Shown here piece after piece: positions 26,381 to 34,010 of a DNA stretch of 64,000 nucleotides (position 1 is the stretch's first letter; each line of letters opens with the position of its first letter). A program made the translations under genes and the position numbers. Under the pieces are notes generated by a model. The model had not been told where the DNA came from and did not search any database. It saw only the letters and a program-made list of their open reading frames with translations. The DNA lies in contig NZ_LMUH01000022.1 in the NCBI RefSeq assembly GCF_009766105.1, forward strand, positions 512,428 to 576,427. The letters run 5' to 3'. This DNA comes from Granulicella sp. S156 (GTDB taxonomy: Bacteria > Acidobacteriota > Terriglobia > Terriglobales > Acidobacteriaceae).

Positions 26381-27088
26381 ATGACGCGCCGCCGCTGGAT
26401 CGCCGACACCTTCACTGACACAACCGCTTCGCTGACCGGCGACCAGGCCGCGCATCTGGCGCGCGTGCTGCGCGCGGAGCCCGGACAAATCTTCGACGTC
26501 GTGGCTAATGGCTTCCTGCATCGTGCCGAGATCATCAGCGTCTCGGAGCGCGAGGTCGTCTTTGCGCTGCATGAAGAGCTCGAGGCCGAGGCAGCGCTGC
26601 CTGTGCATCTGCTGCTGGCTGTCTTCAAGTTCGATCATCTCGAATGGGGCATTGAAAAAGCCACCGAGCTCGGTGCTGCGCGTATCACTCCTGTACTTGC
26701 ACGTCGCACGGAGAAGCATCTCGCTCTAGCCGCGGCTAAGCGCGTGGAACGTTGGAGACGCATCGTGCGGGAGGCGGCGCAGCAGTCGCGGCGAAGCGAC
26801 GTACCCGAAGTCGACGATCCGCAGACGTTGAAAGCTGCACTGCAATCAGTGAGCGCAGAGACCAAGTTGTTGCTTGCGGAGACGGAGCAGGAGAACACGA
26901 TTGCTTCTGCGTTGGGGGAAGCGAGTCAGTCCATTGCTTTGGCCATTGGTCCCGAGGGTGGATGGACCGCTGAGGAGATGCAGCTCTTTACCGAGCATGG
27001 ATGGAAGCATGTCACGCTGGGTCCGCGCATCCTGCGTGCGGAGACGGCGGCGATTGCAGGGCTGGCTATCTGTTCGGCTTTGATCTAA
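26381..27088 (+). CDS. rsmE: 16S rRNA m3U1498 methyltransferase RsmE
   Basis: A 235-aa SPOUT-class methyltransferase acting on U1498 of 16S rRNA. Signs: N-terminal PUA-like part with LTGDQAAHLARVLRAEPG, HLLLAVFKFDHLEWGIEKAT near 73-92 followed by ELGAARITPV, EAAQQSRRSDVPEV, and the knot motifs LAIGPEGGWTAEE near 187 and VTLGPRILRAETA near 210. ACAGG precedes the ATG at 26381. The upstream 344 bp hold a promoter and a hairpin. In many genomes rsmE follows prmA; here it does not. Confidence 0.95.
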   Translation: MTRRRWIADTFTDTTASLTGDQAAHLARVLRAEPGQIFDVVANGFLHRAEIISVSEREVVFALHEELEAEAALPVHLLLAVFKFDHLEWGIEKATELGAARITPVLARRTEKHLALAAAKRVERWRRIVREAAQQSRRSDVPEVDDPQTLKAALQSVSAETKLLLAETEQENTIASALGEASQSIALAIGPEGGWTAEEMQLFTEHGWKHVTLGPRILRAETAAIAGLAICSALI

Positions 27089-27153
27089 GGAATCTCTATA
27101 AGATCAAAGGTGCGTCCCTGCAACCCACTGGGACGTTTCAAGGATTGCTTGCA

Positions 27154-27924
27154 ATGCTTATGGATCGTAGAGAGTTTGTCACCCTTGCAGCCGGGAGTGC
27201 CGCTAGCAGTAGTTTGATTCGAGTCCCAAATGCACTTGCAGCAACCCCGAAGGCGATGTCCGCCATTAAATTTATTGCTTTCGATGCCTTTCCGATCTTT
27301 GACCCCGGACCAGTCTTTGCGCTTGCCGATGGAATGTTTCCGGGGGTGGGTCTTAGTAACCAGTGGCGCACGCGTCAGTTCGAATACACGTGGTTGAGGG
27401 TCGCGTCCCAGCACTACGTGGATTTTTGGCAGGTAACAGACGATGCCCTCACCTTCGCCGCCAATGCACTAAAACTAAATATCCTCCCAGCTCAGCGGAC
27501 CAGACTGATGAATGCCTACCTCGAACTGCAGGCTTGGCCAGACGTACTTCCGGCTCTCGCTTCTTTGAGAAAGTCTGGCCTCCGGTTCTCGTTCCTGTCG
27601 AACCTCACCCCCAGGATGTTGCATTCCAATATCAAGCACGCAGGGCTGGATGGGTTCTTCGAGCAGATCCTCAGCACCGACCAGGTAAAGACCTATAAGC
27701 CTGCCCCTCAGGCCTACCAAATGGGATTGGACGCCTTCAAGGCGAAGCGTGAGGAGATCTTGTTTGTGGCATCGGCGGGATGGGATGCTGCGGGAGCAAA
27801 GCTTTTTGGCTATCCGACGTACTGGGTTAACCGGCAAAAACTTCCTGCGGAGGAGCTGGGAGTGCTTCCCGATGGTTCCGGAAATACGCTGTCCGATCTG
27901 GTGCAGTTTTTGGGCGAAACATAA
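27154..27924 (+). CDS. HAD-like L-2-haloacid dehalogenase (type II) with Tat signal
   Basis: A 256-aa protein. It opens MLMDRREFVTLAAGSAASSS, a twin-arginine signal ending near ALAAT (residue 31). The HAD core follows: IAFDAFPIFDPG near 43-54 with the nucleophile aspartate, LRFSFLSNLTPRM near 150 (motif II Ser), QVKTYKPAPQAYQ near 180 (motif III Lys), and FVASAGWDAAGAKLFGYPTY with WVNR near 210-235. This pattern fits haloacid dehalogenase type II, which hydrolyses L-2-haloacids. Family members are almost always cytosolic, so the Tat signal is odd. AAGGA sits 9 nt before 27154. It lies 65 bp after rsmE, possibly co-transcribed. Confidence 0.85.
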   Translation: MLMDRREFVTLAAGSAASSSLIRVPNALAATPKAMSAIKFIAFDAFPIFDPGPVFALADGMFPGVGLSNQWRTRQFEYTWLRVASQHYVDFWQVTDDALTFAANALKLNILPAQRTRLMNAYLELQAWPDVLPALASLRKSGLRFSFLSNLTPRMLHSNIKHAGLDGFFEQILSTDQVKTYKPAPQAYQMGLDAFKAKREEILFVASAGWDAAGAKLFGYPTYWVNRQKLPAEELGVLPDGSGNTLSDLVQFLGET

Positions 27925-28154
27925 GCGCTCGTTTCCAGATAGGTTTTACGACCGAGAGCCACCATCGGGTGCCCCATCCTCGTCGCGCTAGTACCGTGAC
28001 CGCGTGAAGAGGTGTTTTTGCTTTTGTCGTTGTTCTTGCTTTTCTGGTTGTCATTCCCGCAGGCCGGGGTCCCCAGCCTGCGTTCTTTGCAGGTTGGGGT
28101 GGAGAGAACCTGCTGTTGGTCCGTATAGCCACAGCGTTCTTGCCATCGCAGGAG

Positions 28155-28197
28155 GAAGCAGATTCCCTGCGGGAATGACAACCAGAAAAGCAAAAGC
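28155..28197 (+). repeat. Dispersed intergenic repeat, copy 2
   Basis: GAAGCAGATTCCCTGCGG then GAATGACAACCAGAAAAGCA. It is the second copy of the element at 11153-11193, in the same orientation. The inverted relative GTCATTCCCGCAGG lies about 105 bp to its left at 28049, so the pair could also form a larger inverted structure. Confidence 0.75.
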
Positions 28198-28230
28198 ACC
28201 TAATTACTTGGTCACGGCACTAGAAATAAA

Positions 28231-28262
28231 AACGGCGGTGAGCCTATGGCCTCACCGCCGTT
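28231..28262 (-). terminator. Rho-independent terminator of the dnaJ operon
   Basis: On the minus strand AACGGCGGTGAG pairs with CTCACCGCCGTT around an 8-nt loop and is followed by TTTTATTT. It lies 22 bp after the dnaJ stop. A textbook intrinsic terminator. Confidence 0.9.
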
Positions 28263-28284
28263 CCCTGACTTCTCTACCTGCCGC

Positions 28285-29421
28285 TTAGCTGAAGATGTTC
28301 TTAACCTTGCCGAATATTCCACGCGAAGAGGGTATGTTCTCCACGGTCATCGTCTCGGCGAGCTGCTTCAACAATTCCTTCTGCTGTTTGTTGAGTTTGT
28401 TCGGTGTCTGCACGCGCACCTCGACGATCAGGTCGCCCTTGCCGTGCGAGTTCAGGTGTGGAACACCCTTGCCCTTAAGCTTGAACTCTTTGCCGCTCTG
28501 CGTGCCTTCGGGAACCTTCAGCGTCTCTTTACCTTCGAGCGTCGCAATCTCAAGCTCCGTGCCCAATGACGCCTGCGGGAAGCTCACCGGAATCACGCAG
28601 TGCAGATCGTCGCCATCGCGCTCGAAGAACTTATGCGCCTTGACCTCAAGCACCACATAGAGGTCGCCGCCTGGACCGCCAAAGCGTCCTGCATCGCCCT
28701 CACCGCTGTAGCGGATGCGGGTATCCTGCTCGACGCCTGCCGGAACCTTGACGAGAATCTTGTGCTCCCGCTGTATGCGGGCGTCACCTCTGCAGGTCTT
28801 GCAGGGGTTGCGGACGACGCTGCCCGTACCGCTGCACACCGGGCAGGTTCTCGCGACCGAGAAGAAGCCCTGCTGGGAGCGAACCTGTCCGCGGCCGCCG
28901 CACTGCTGACAAGTCTCAGGCTGCTTGCTGCCCTCTGAACCTGTGCCCGAACAGTCCTCGCATACTTCGGCGCGACGAATCGAGATCTCGCGCTCGACTC
29001 CGAAGACAGCCTCTTCAAACTCCAGGCGCATGTCGAACTTCAGGTCGCGGCCGCGCTGTGCGCGCGACGCGCGGCGGTTGCCACCCATGTTGAACATCTC
29101 GCCGAACAGGTCGCCGAAGATGTCACCCAGGTCACCCTGACCCTGGAAGGGGTTGCCGCCGTTGAAGCCGCCTGGGCCAGCGCCACTGACGCCAGCATGA
29201 CCGTAACGGTCATAGGCCGCACGCTTATCCGCATCGCTCAGCACCTGGTAGGCTTCGCTGCACTGCTTGAAGCGCTCTTCGGCCTCTGGATTGTTCGGAT
29301 TACGGTCCGGGTGAAATTGCATGGCGAGCTTGCGATACGCGACCTTGAGTTCGCCGTCGCTCGCGGTGCGCTCTACCTGTAGAACCTCGTAGTAGTCCAT
29401 CTTCATCGTCGCTGTCGCCAT
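28285..29421 (-). CDS. dnaJ: Chaperone DnaJ
   Basis: A 378-aa class I J-protein, co-chaperone of DnaK. The J domain (about 8-73) has [11 protein letters not shown] and the HPD tripeptide at 37-39. A Gly/Phe region ([19 protein letters not shown]) follows. The zinc-binding region (about 155-225) has [24 protein letters not shown] and CKTCRGDA; the last lacks the final CxxCxGxG glycine. The C-terminal substrate domain has [22 protein letters not shown] and the final LKQLAETM helix. The first codons MATATMK precede the usual start, so translation could begin at MKMDYYEV. It is the last gene of the hrcA-grpE-dnaJ operon; dnaK is not in the window. Confidence 0.97.
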   Translation of the reverse strand: MATATMKMDYYEVLQVERTASDGELKVAYRKLAMQFHPDRNPNNPEAEERFKQCSEAYQVLSDADKRAAYDRYGHAGVSGAGPGGFNGGNPFQGQGDLGDIFGDLFGEMFNMGGNRRASRAQRGRDLKFDMRLEFEEAVFGVEREISIRRAEVCEDCSGTGSEGSKQPETCQQCGGRGQVRSQQGFFSVARTCPVCSGTGSVVRNPCKTCRGDARIQREHKILVKVPAGVEQDTRIRYSGEGDAGRFGGPGGDLYVVLEVKAHKFFERDGDDLHCVIPVSFPQASLGTELEIATLEGKETLKVPEGTQSGKEFKLKGKGVPHLNSHGKGDLIVEVRVQTPNKLNKQQKELLKQLAETMTVENIPSSRGIFGKVKNIFS

Positions 29422-29484
29422 TACCTGATTTCCTGTTCTCTATTAACGGGCTCTCGCCTAGCTGCCTGTGCCTAGCCGCCTGTG

Positions 29485-30039
29485 CTACTCACTCTTCTGT
29501 GCTGGGTTCACCGCAATCCGCACCAGCGCGGGACGGAGCAGCTTGTCGCGCAGCTTATAGCCGCGGCGAATCTCTTCCAGCACCTGATGGTCTGGATGCT
29601 CCACTGTTTCGATGCTGCCCAGGGCCTCGTGGATTCGCGGGTCGAACTGGGCCCCCACCGTCTCCACCGGCTGTACCTGAAGGCCACGCAGGGCCTCTTC
29701 CATCTGCTTCAGGATCAGTTCCACGCCCGTGCGCAGCTGCTCGGCAGAGCCGTCCGCCTTCAGCGCGAGCTGGAAGTTGTCCATTACGCCTAGGAACGGG
29801 TCGATCGCGCCCTGCACCGCATAGTCCCGAGCGTCCTGGCGCTCCTTGATCTCGCGCTTGCGCGCGTTGTCGAACTCGGCCTGCAACCGTGCGAGGCGGT
29901 CCTTCAACTGGTCGCGTTCGCCGCGAAGCTGCTCTAACTCTGCTGGCTGCGCGTCTGTCTCCACAGCTTCTGTTCCAATCTCCGGTTCGGTCTGCGCCGC
30001 GTCTATCGTCTCGTCCTGCATCGTGTCCTGTTTACTCAT
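29485..30039 (-). CDS. grpE: Nucleotide exchange factor GrpE
   Basis: A 184-aa DnaK nucleotide exchange factor. An acidic N-terminus is followed by a long coiled coil (AELEQLRGERDQLKDRLARL then QAEFDNARKREIKERQDARD) and the C-terminal beta domain with DNFQLALKADG, GVELILKQMEEAL, GAQFDPRIHEAL and LEEIRRGYKLRDKLLRPALV. GGAG lies 6 nt before the ATG at 30039, which is preferred. An ATG at 30126 overlaps the hrcA stop as ATGA, which would be translational coupling, but the extra 29 residues look non-conserved. Both are possible. Confidence 0.94.
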   Translation of the reverse strand: MSKQDTMQDETIDAAQTEPEIGTEAVETDAQPAELEQLRGERDQLKDRLARLQAEFDNARKREIKERQDARDYAVQGAIDPFLGVMDNFQLALKADGSAEQLRTGVELILKQMEEALRGLQVQPVETVGAQFDPRIHEALGSIETVEHPDHQVLEEIRRGYKLRDKLLRPALVRIAVNPAQKSE

Positions 30040-30122
30040 ATTTGCTCCATCTTCATTGTTTCCCATTCGCGACCATCGCGCGAATGTGTCTCGAACTTCA
30101 TCGATCCGTTTCCGCTTCGGGC

Positions 30123-31217
30123 TCATAGCGAGGGTGGTCCAAGCATTCCACCTGTTTTATCGCTGCTGATGCGGTCGAAGACCTGCGCGATGTAGCTGAC
30201 GGCGCTCATCGCATTCTCATAGTGCATTCGCTTCGGGCCAATGACTCCCACCGTTCCGATGCTTTCACCACCTACACGTGCCGGTGCGGCGATCAGCACT
30301 AAGCCTGCCATCTCGGGGGCTTGTTCCTCAAGATCGAATACGACACGCACCGACTCCTGCCGCGAATCGATATAGGCATTCAGCAGCTCCACCAGGCGCT
30401 GCTTGGCCTCCAGAGCGGCGAGCATCTCGCGCAGATGGGCGCGGTCTTCCGGCAGCCCGACGAGGTTGGCAACGCCTTCGACATAGACTGCCTGCTCGGC
30501 ATGCGCGGCCTCGGGTACGGTGCCCGCCCATAGCTGCTGGGCCAGTTCGCGATAGTCGCTGCGCTCGCGCTCCAGGCGCTGTGCCAGTTCGGCTCGCACG
30601 CGCTCGATGTTCCATCCGCGATAGTGCTCGTTCAGAAAGTTCGCTGCCGTCTCGAGTTCACGCAGCGAGAGATCGCGGTCGATGGCGAGCACCCGGTCGC
30701 GCACCATGCCGCTACGCGTCACCAACACGGCAAGAACCCGCCGCGAGGCCAGACGGCTGAAGTGGACGTGCTCCAAAAGATCGGCGTTCGCGACCGCACC
30801 AATCGCTAATCCGACACCGCTTGAAAGCGTGGCGAGCACATGCGAGGTTCTGGCCAGCAAGGCCTGGGCTCCGGCAACTCCGGCGAGGCTTAAGTCGATC
30901 TGCGACTGAACCTCCGCGAGCGAAAGCCCGGGCAGCCGACCTGCAATACCGCCATGCAACTGCTCCACGTACATGCGAAAGGCCTGCGCCGAGGGGACAC
31001 GGCCAGCCGAGGTATGCGGCTGCTCCAGCATGCCTGCGTCGGCAAGATCGGCCATCTCATTGCGAATCGTAGCCGCGCTCATCGAACCGGTATCGAGGGC
31101 CTGGGAGCGTGCAATGGTCCCAGAGCTCACCGGCTCGCCCGTCGAGATGTAGCTCTCGACGATGGCGGTCAGAATCTGCCGCTGCCGTATTGTCATCTGG
31201 TGCATGCTCGCCATCAT
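30123..31217 (-). CDS. hrcA: Heat-inducible transcription repressor HrcA
   Basis: A 364-aa repressor of class I heat-shock genes that binds CIRCE elements and is assisted by GroEL. The winged helix reads TIRQRQILTAIVESYISTGE, PVSSGTIARSQAL and SAATIRNEMADLADAGMLEQ then HTSAGRVPSAQAFRMYVEQL. The GAF-like middle and the C-terminal VVGPKRM-type motif (VGVIGPKRMHYENAMSAVSY) are present. No CIRCE inverted repeat (TTAGCACTC type) was found upstream of hrcA, grpE or dnaJ in this window, so its operator is either diverged or elsewhere. It lies 64 bp after mrp. Confidence 0.95.
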   Translation of the reverse strand: MMASMHQMTIRQRQILTAIVESYISTGEPVSSGTIARSQALDTGSMSAATIRNEMADLADAGMLEQPHTSAGRVPSAQAFRMYVEQLHGGIAGRLPGLSLAEVQSQIDLSLAGVAGAQALLARTSHVLATLSSGVGLAIGAVANADLLEHVHFSRLASRRVLAVLVTRSGMVRDRVLAIDRDLSLRELETAANFLNEHYRGWNIERVRAELAQRLERERSDYRELAQQLWAGTVPEAAHAEQAVYVEGVANLVGLPEDRAHLREMLAALEAKQRLVELLNAYIDSRQESVRVVFDLEEQAPEMAGLVLIAAPARVGGESIGTVGVIGPKRMHYENAMSAVSYIAQVFDRISSDKTGGMLGPPSL

Positions 31218-31256
31218 TCGCCTCTAGCTTAGATCTCGATCTCTTAGCCGCTTCGC

Positions 31257-31282
31257 TGTTTCCTGTTTCCTGTTTCCTGTTC
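31257..31282. repeat. Tandem heptamer repeat TGTTTCC between mrp and hrcA
   Basis: Three perfect tandem copies of TGTTTCC (31257-31277) plus a partial TGTTC, ending in the mrp stop codon. The related string TGTTTCCTGTT recurs upstream of mrp (32144-32154) and before ribE (6303-6313), and TTTCCTGTT before dnaJ (29429-29437). It looks like a spacer microsatellite family. Confidence 0.75.
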
Positions 31283-32118
31283 TAACTAATCTCCAACACA
31301 TCTTCACTGCGTGCAGCGACTTCTTTGGCCTTCTCGGCAATCTTCTGCGCAATGGCCGCAAACTCCTGCGCACGGAGCGAGTCTTCGCCACCCAGAGCCG
31401 CAGGCAGGCCACGGTCGCCGCCTTCGCGCACGCGTGGATCGAGATCGATTGAACCCAGGAACGGCAGGTTGAACTGCTTCGCCGTCTGCTGGGTTCCGCC
31501 CGCACCGAATACGTCGATCACCTCGCCGCTCGGCAGCGTCATTTGGCTCATGTTCTCGACCAGGCCGAGCACCTCAACGTTCACCTGATGGAACATCTCC
31601 AACGCCTTGCGCGCATCCTGCAAGGCTACGCTCGATCCGGTTGAGACGACGACTGCGCCGGTCAGCGGAACCGTCTGTACCAGCGAGATGACGACATCGC
31701 CCGTGCCCGGGGGGAGATCGACGACGAGAAAGTCCAGCTCGCCCCACTCTACCTGTTGCAGAAACTGTCTGATGATCTGGTGCAGCATCGGCCCGCGCAT
31801 CACCATCGGCTTATCGCCGGGGGAGATCAGACCGATGGAGATGAACTTGACGCCGTGCGCCAGAAGCGGCTCGATCCGATTCTCTCCGACGATGTTCGGC
31901 TGCCGTGTCGCGCCCAGCATGGTGGGGACGTTCGGGCCGTAGATGTCGGCGTCGATCAGCCCTACGCGATAGCCCAGCTTCACGAGGCTCACCGCCAGAT
32001 TCACGCTCACTGTCGTCTTACCAACGCCGCCCTTGCCTGATCCTACCGCCACCACATGCTGTATACCCGGCAACGGCTGCGGTCCCTGCGGTACTCCCTG
32101 TCCACTGTGTCCCATCAA
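31282..32118 (-). CDS. mrp: Mrp/ApbC family P-loop ATPase lacking the CxxC motif
   Basis: A 278-aa iron-sulfur-carrier-type ATPase. The deviant Walker A motif GSGKGGVGKTT is at residues 26-36, followed by LGYRVGLIDADIYGPNVPTM, VMRGPMLHQIIRQFL and LDFLVVDLPPGTGDV. The segment where Mrp proteins normally have a CPHC-type cluster ligand reads NMSQMTLPSGEVIDVFGAGG (about 189-208), with no cysteine. The N-terminal MIP18/DUF59 domain is also absent. So nucleotide binding looks intact but the cluster-binding cysteines are gone. It sits between a thioesterase gene and hrcA, all leftward. Confidence 0.92.
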   Translation of the reverse strand: MMGHSGQGVPQGPQPLPGIQHVVAVGSGKGGVGKTTVSVNLAVSLVKLGYRVGLIDADIYGPNVPTMLGATRQPNIVGENRIEPLLAHGVKFISIGLISPGDKPMVMRGPMLHQIIRQFLQQVEWGELDFLVVDLPPGTGDVVISLVQTVPLTGAVVVSTGSSVALQDARKALEMFHQVNVEVLGLVENMSQMTLPSGEVIDVFGAGGTQQTAKQFNLPFLGSIDLDPRVREGGDRGLPAALGGEDSLRAQEFAAIAQKIAEKAKEVAARSEDVLEIS

Positions 32119-32188
32119 ATTCGTCCTTGCTCTTCCTGTTCGCTGTTTCCTGTTTGCGGCCTCTTATAGAGGCCACTCGGGCGTTCTT

Positions 32189-32710
32189 CTATAAATGCCA
32201 ATCCGGCGTTAGCGCGGCACGTAGTTCTTTCTTCCGCCGGGTCTCGTCGGATCGCATCTCGCGCCGGCGTCCTGCATCTTCAAATCGCCGCTGCTGGTGT
32301 TCGGTCTCCGGCAAAACCTGCGGCACTTCAATACGCTGGCCCGTGGTATCGACTGCTACAAAGGTCAGATAGGCTGACGATACATGCCGCAGCCGCTGGG
32401 CGCGCACATCTTCGACCATCGCCTTCACACCGACCTCCATGGACGTCCTGAAGGCCCGATTCACACTGGACTTCAGGATCAGCAGATCGCCGACCTTTAC
32501 CGGGGCAACGAAGTCCAGATGGTCCATCGAGGCGGTTACCGTAATGGCCCGCGCGTGGCGGCTGGCGGCCATCGCCCCGACGAGGTCGATGAACTGCATC
32601 AACCTGCCGCCGAAGAGATTGCCAAGCGCATTCGCATCGCCTGGAAAGATGATCTCGCTGCGCTCCGACTGCGACTCACGAACCGGCCGCACCAATACGC
32701 CTTCACTCAT
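32189..32710 (-). CDS. Acyl-CoA thioesterase (hotdog fold)
   Basis: A 173-aa hotdog-fold thioesterase of the YciA/ACOT type: IIFPGDANALGNLFGGRLMQ with the asparagine/aspartate-containing N-terminal motif, FIDLVGAMAASRHAR, TASMDHLDFVAPVKVGDLLI, and SSAYLTFVAVDTTG. It should hydrolyse acyl-CoAs in the cytosol. The C-terminal 40 residues are charged and not conserved. It is the first gene of the leftward row thioesterase-mrp-hrcA-grpE-dnaJ (70 bp before mrp). Substrate chain length cannot be told. Confidence 0.9.
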   Translation of the reverse strand: MSEGVLVRPVRESQSERSEIIFPGDANALGNLFGGRLMQFIDLVGAMAASRHARAITVTASMDHLDFVAPVKVGDLLILKSSVNRAFRTSMEVGVKAMVEDVRAQRLRHVSSAYLTFVAVDTTGQRIEVPQVLPETEHQQRRFEDAGRRREMRSDETRRKKELRAALTPDWHL

Positions 32711-32825
32711 CTATTTATTCTAAATTGCCCGTCTTTTTTATCCTAAATTGTCCGTCAACTGGTGCTCTTTTGGCCTCGAAGCCAGCCTTTTTGCATTTCG
32801 TGGGCGTTCCCCGCATCCTAAGCAG

Positions 32826-33134
32826 ATGGACAAGATCGCGATGCTCACCGAAATCCTGAAGCAGAACCCCACCGACGCCTTTGCCCGCTACGGCCTCGCC
32901 ATGGCCTATTCCTCGGAGGGCAAGCAAGAGGCGGCGCTCGCTGAGTTCGCGACCATTCTGCAGCACACCCCTGACTACGTGCCTGCCTACCAGATGTCCG
33001 CGCAGGAGCTGCTCAAAGCGAGCCGTACGGAGGAAGCCCGCGAGCGCCTTACTGCTGGTCTTGCCGCTGCGGCACGCACTGGCAACGCCCATGCTGCCAG
33101 CGAGATGCAGGCTATGCTCGACGACATTGTGTGA
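32826..33134 (+). CDS. Small tetratricopeptide-repeat protein
   Basis: A 102-aa helical protein with two to three TPR units: DAFARYGLAMAYSSEGKQEA, ALAEFATILQHTPDYVPAYQ and MSAQELLKASRTEEARERL, then AAARTGNAHAASEMQAMLDD. No signal peptide. The ATG at 32826 is chosen by homology to the start of the repeat; the Shine-Dalgarno is weak. It is probably a cytosolic protein-interaction module of unknown partner. It stands alone, divergent from the thioesterase gene and followed by a branched hairpin. Confidence 0.8.
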   Translation: MDKIAMLTEILKQNPTDAFARYGLAMAYSSEGKQEAALAEFATILQHTPDYVPAYQMSAQELLKASRTEEARERLTAGLAAAARTGNAHAASEMQAMLDDIV

Positions 33135-33147
33135 ATTTAAATAAAAG

Positions 33148-33204
33148 GGACGGCTGAGGAAGCTAGGCTTCCGGGTCGCTAATGAGCGGCCACATCAGTC
33201 GTCC
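33148..33204. other. Three-way-junction hairpin element between convergent genes
   Basis: An outer 10-bp stem GGACGGCTGA / TCAGTCGTCC (33148-33157 with 33195-33204, one G-T pair) encloses two side hairpins: GGAAGC-TAG-GCTTCC (33158-33172) and GGTCGCT-AATG-AGCGGCC (33174-33191, one G-T pair). Nearly every base is paired. It starts 13 bp after the TPR stop and ends 17 bp before the end of the converging DUF3800 gene. T-rich flanks occur on both strands. It could be a branched bidirectional terminator, or a small mobile Y-shaped repeat. Confidence 0.7.
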
Positions 33205-33221
33205 TTCTTATAATACCAGTT

Positions 33222-33959
33222 TTAGTACGGAATCACGCCGGAACTGACAGCATAAAGGCGATTACAGCGATGGCAGAGATCACGAATTCGAACGTCGCCT
33301 TTCCGGTCGTACCGTTGCCGAATGAAGAGCGCTATATCGCATAGTTGGATATGGGGAGACTCAGCTGAAGACATGTAGTGAATTGTGTCAAGAAGGCACG
33401 ATAAATCTATAGACGGTCCAAATGGTGCGCCAAACTGGCGATAGCTTTTCAGCGCCCCACGCGATAGGTTTTTATGGTCTGCACTGCACTCATCCGCGAC
33501 TAGAACGGCAAGATCGTTCTTGGCTTTGGCGTAACGAGCGACACGTTCGAGGCATAACCAGGTTGCTATTCCGTGCGGGTGATCTGGATTGCTATATCGC
33601 TCACGCAAGAGTTTTTTATTGCACCCACCAGACACGAGCTTCAAGGAATGCGTCTCCATAACCGACACGCACATCTCGAATATCTGCAATCTATCTGTCA
33701 GCGAAACAGCCCGCCAATTCTTTAGGCCATGCAAAATCTCTGCCCCATGAAGTTCGCAGTCGGCGCCCACAAAACCTTTGGCCGATGCAAACGCATGGAT
33801 TTTCTCAACAGCCGCTTTTGAAGAATGCCAGACATCTTGCGGAACAAGGAGCGCCCCAACCCAGTGGTAAGGCTGCCCAGTAGCGTCACTCAGATCCATG
33901 CCCGTATTACCCGTCTCATCTAAATACGCCAGAATCACAGAGAAACGCCTCGGATTCAT
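33222..33959 (-). CDS. DUF3800 domain-containing protein
   Basis: A 245-aa protein of the DUF3800 family (RNase H-like fold predicted for the family). Signs are ILAYLDETGNTG near 9-20, ELHGAEILHG near 69, LAVLVADECSADH near 149, and HIQLCDIALFIRQRY near 209 with the late acidic residue. The acidic residues in these motifs fit a metal-dependent nuclease site. Base composition is lower in GC than the flanking housekeeping genes, with many shorter-chain codons, which suggests transfer. Such genes are common in mobile and defence-related loci. It is divergent from the AAA ATPase gene by 51 bp and has no partner toxin or phage gene beside it. Confidence 0.85.
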   Translation of the reverse strand: MNPRRFSVILAYLDETGNTGMDLSDATGQPYHWVGALLVPQDVWHSSKAAVEKIHAFASAKGFVGADCELHGAEILHGLKNWRAVSLTDRLQIFEMCVSVMETHSLKLVSGGCNKKLLRERYSNPDHPHGIATWLCLERVARYAKAKNDLAVLVADECSADHKNLSRGALKSYRQFGAPFGPSIDLSCLLDTIHYMSSAESPHIQLCDIALFIRQRYDRKGDVRIRDLCHRCNRLYAVSSGVIPY

Positions 33960-34010
33960 CCTAAACGACCGAGAATCTTATGAGCGCGCCCGACATCTAT
34001 ACTTCTACAT

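Larger units (their letters stand above)
27925..28284. other. Intergenic region with dispersed repeats
   Basis: No gene is seen between the haloacid dehalogenase and dnaJ (convergent). It contains the GTCATTCCCGCAGGCCGGGG type repeat near 28049-28068, CAGCCTGCG-N7-GCAGGTTGG near 28076-28096, the dispersed element at 28155-28197 and the dnaJ terminator at 28231-28262. Short frames here are antisense or repeat-derived. Confidence 0.6.

Noticed and set aside
30123..32200. CIRCE element for HrcA
   Set aside because: No TTAGCACTC-N9-GAGTGCTAA-like inverted repeat was seen before mrp, hrcA, grpE or dnaJ.
33148..33204. Hammerhead ribozyme at the three-way junction
   Set aside because: One strand has CTGATG at the junction, but the conserved GAAA strand and cleavage triplet are absent.
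33148..33204. Integron attC site
   Set aside because: The GTTRRRY/RYYYAAC core sites are missing and no integrase is nearby.
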